From positions 1 to 64,000 of the forward strand of contig NW_025778911.1 of the NCBI RefSeq assembly GCF_021130785.1: DNA of 64,000 bases, read 5' to 3'. This DNA is from Homalodisca vitripennis. Its lineage: Eukaryota; Arthropoda; Insecta; Hemiptera; Cicadellidae. Under the pieces are notes generated by a model, which had not been told where the DNA came from, did no database searches, and saw nothing but the letters and a program-made list of their open reading frames with translations. This document shows, in pieces, positions 63,630-64,000 of this stretch; positions within the stretch are counted from its first letter, which is position 1, and each line of letters starts with the position of its first letter. The position numbers were made by a program, and so were the translations under genes.

Positions 63630-64000
63630 CTGAAATAAACTCCTGCAGACAGGTGTACAAAGCTTCACAAACTTCTGGCACAAATTTTGAAATTGCGGGT
63701 TTCGTAAACTCGAAACATAGCCTGTAGAAACTCTATAACTTGCTCCCGTAGCTAAATATGCCAATGTTACTTCCAACTTTAACTTCTCTCATAACAGTTG
63801 TCTTGTTTGGCAATCAAGGGCGGATACTCGATGCAGAAGTTCATCGAAAATAACAGGACTAATTCTCAATTAGAGCTCTATATTCCAATGGGATTTTCTA
63901 ATCGCAATTCTGATAACAGCTGAGATGAGGCCCCAGATGAATCTCTCCGCAAAATCCATTTTTCTTGTCCACTCTCGTTTCTTGTTAAGTTCTTCTTGCA
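63630..64000 (-). pseudogene. HARBI1-like transposase, exon 1 (partial at window edge)
   Basis: N-terminal half of the transposase. Minus-strand residues recognisable in consecutive frames: MDFAERFIWGLISAV, ISPVIFDELLHRVSA, and FTKPAISKFVPEVCEALYTC, the last matching the helix region before the catalytic core in HARBI1 relatives. It ends ...CLQEFIS at a good donor (TTCAG|GTACAC, 63630/63629). Joined to the acceptor at 62614/62613, the frame is off by one base; either a downstream AG (GATACAG|AAG) is used or an indel is present. At least two frame breaks lie upstream (near 63760-63800). The 5' end of the gene is outside the window. Confidence 0.6.

Larger units (their letters stand above)
60984..64000. 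mobile_element. PIF/Harbinger DNA transposon, left part
   Basis: It contains the two genes typical of this superfamily: a HARBI1-type DDE nuclease on the minus strand and a MADF-domain accessory protein on the plus strand. The left end is placed at GCCGCGTTTACACGAGGCC (60987) after TAA (60984-60986), the 3-bp target typical of the group; the CGTTTACACG terminus is of a kind common in insect Harbinger elements. The right end is outside the window, so the boundaries are provisional. Both genes carry indels. Confidence 0.7.

Overview
The window is AT-rich nuclear DNA from an animal, most likely an insect. The mix of elements (LOA-like non-LTR element with a DUF4780-type ORF1, DUF4817-type mariner-like transposase, recent Ty3/gypsy element, HARBI1/MADF transposon) fits insects with repeat-rich genomes such as Hemiptera. 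The order is inferred from repeat content only. I found no convincing host protein-coding gene, no tRNA or rRNA, and nothing bacterial; almost all recognisable coding sequence belongs to transposable elements.

Layout. 1-17,580: AT-rich DNA with old GACA-type dispersed repeats (1.3-2.6 kb), a zinc-finger-like coding relic (0.9-1.1 kb) and a few higher-complexity islands that could be regulatory. 17,581-19,310: 5'-truncated non-LTR reverse transcriptase. 19.3-26.6 kb: AT-rich spacer with short tandem duplications. 26,578-32,690: a short terminal-inverted-repeat DNA element split by a near full-length, minus-strand LOA-like retrotransposon (27,098-32,534). The retrotransposon has lost its frames but is flanked by an exceptionally long (137/140 bp), substitution-free target duplication. 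34,374-37,317: an inverted-repeat (foldback) element interrupted by a 2.5 kb mariner-like transposon with ~497 bp inverted repeats. 39,421-46,492: a young Ty3/gypsy element on the minus strand with paired 865/866 bp LTRs, a 4-bp target duplication, an initiator-tRNA-Met primer site, gag and pol, and a textbook -1 frameshift signal. 46.5-60.9 kb: AT-rich spacer with a second non-LTR 3' fragment, CA and TA microsatellites, two tandem duplications and a promoter-like island. 60,984-64,000: the left part of a PIF/Harbinger element whose two genes, a MADF-type accessory gene (+) and a HARBI1-type transposase (-), are interlocked exon by exon.

The most unusual items are the interlocked antiparallel Harbinger genes, where each gene's exon lies in the other's intron and the two splice acceptors are about 67 bp apart; the long target duplication of the LOA-like element; the gag-pol A_AAA_AAC site followed immediately by TAG and then a hairpin; and the two nested DNA transposons. 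Nearly every element coding region, even in young insertions, is broken by single-base indels, often in homopolymers. Some of this may be uncorrected long-read error rather than real decay.
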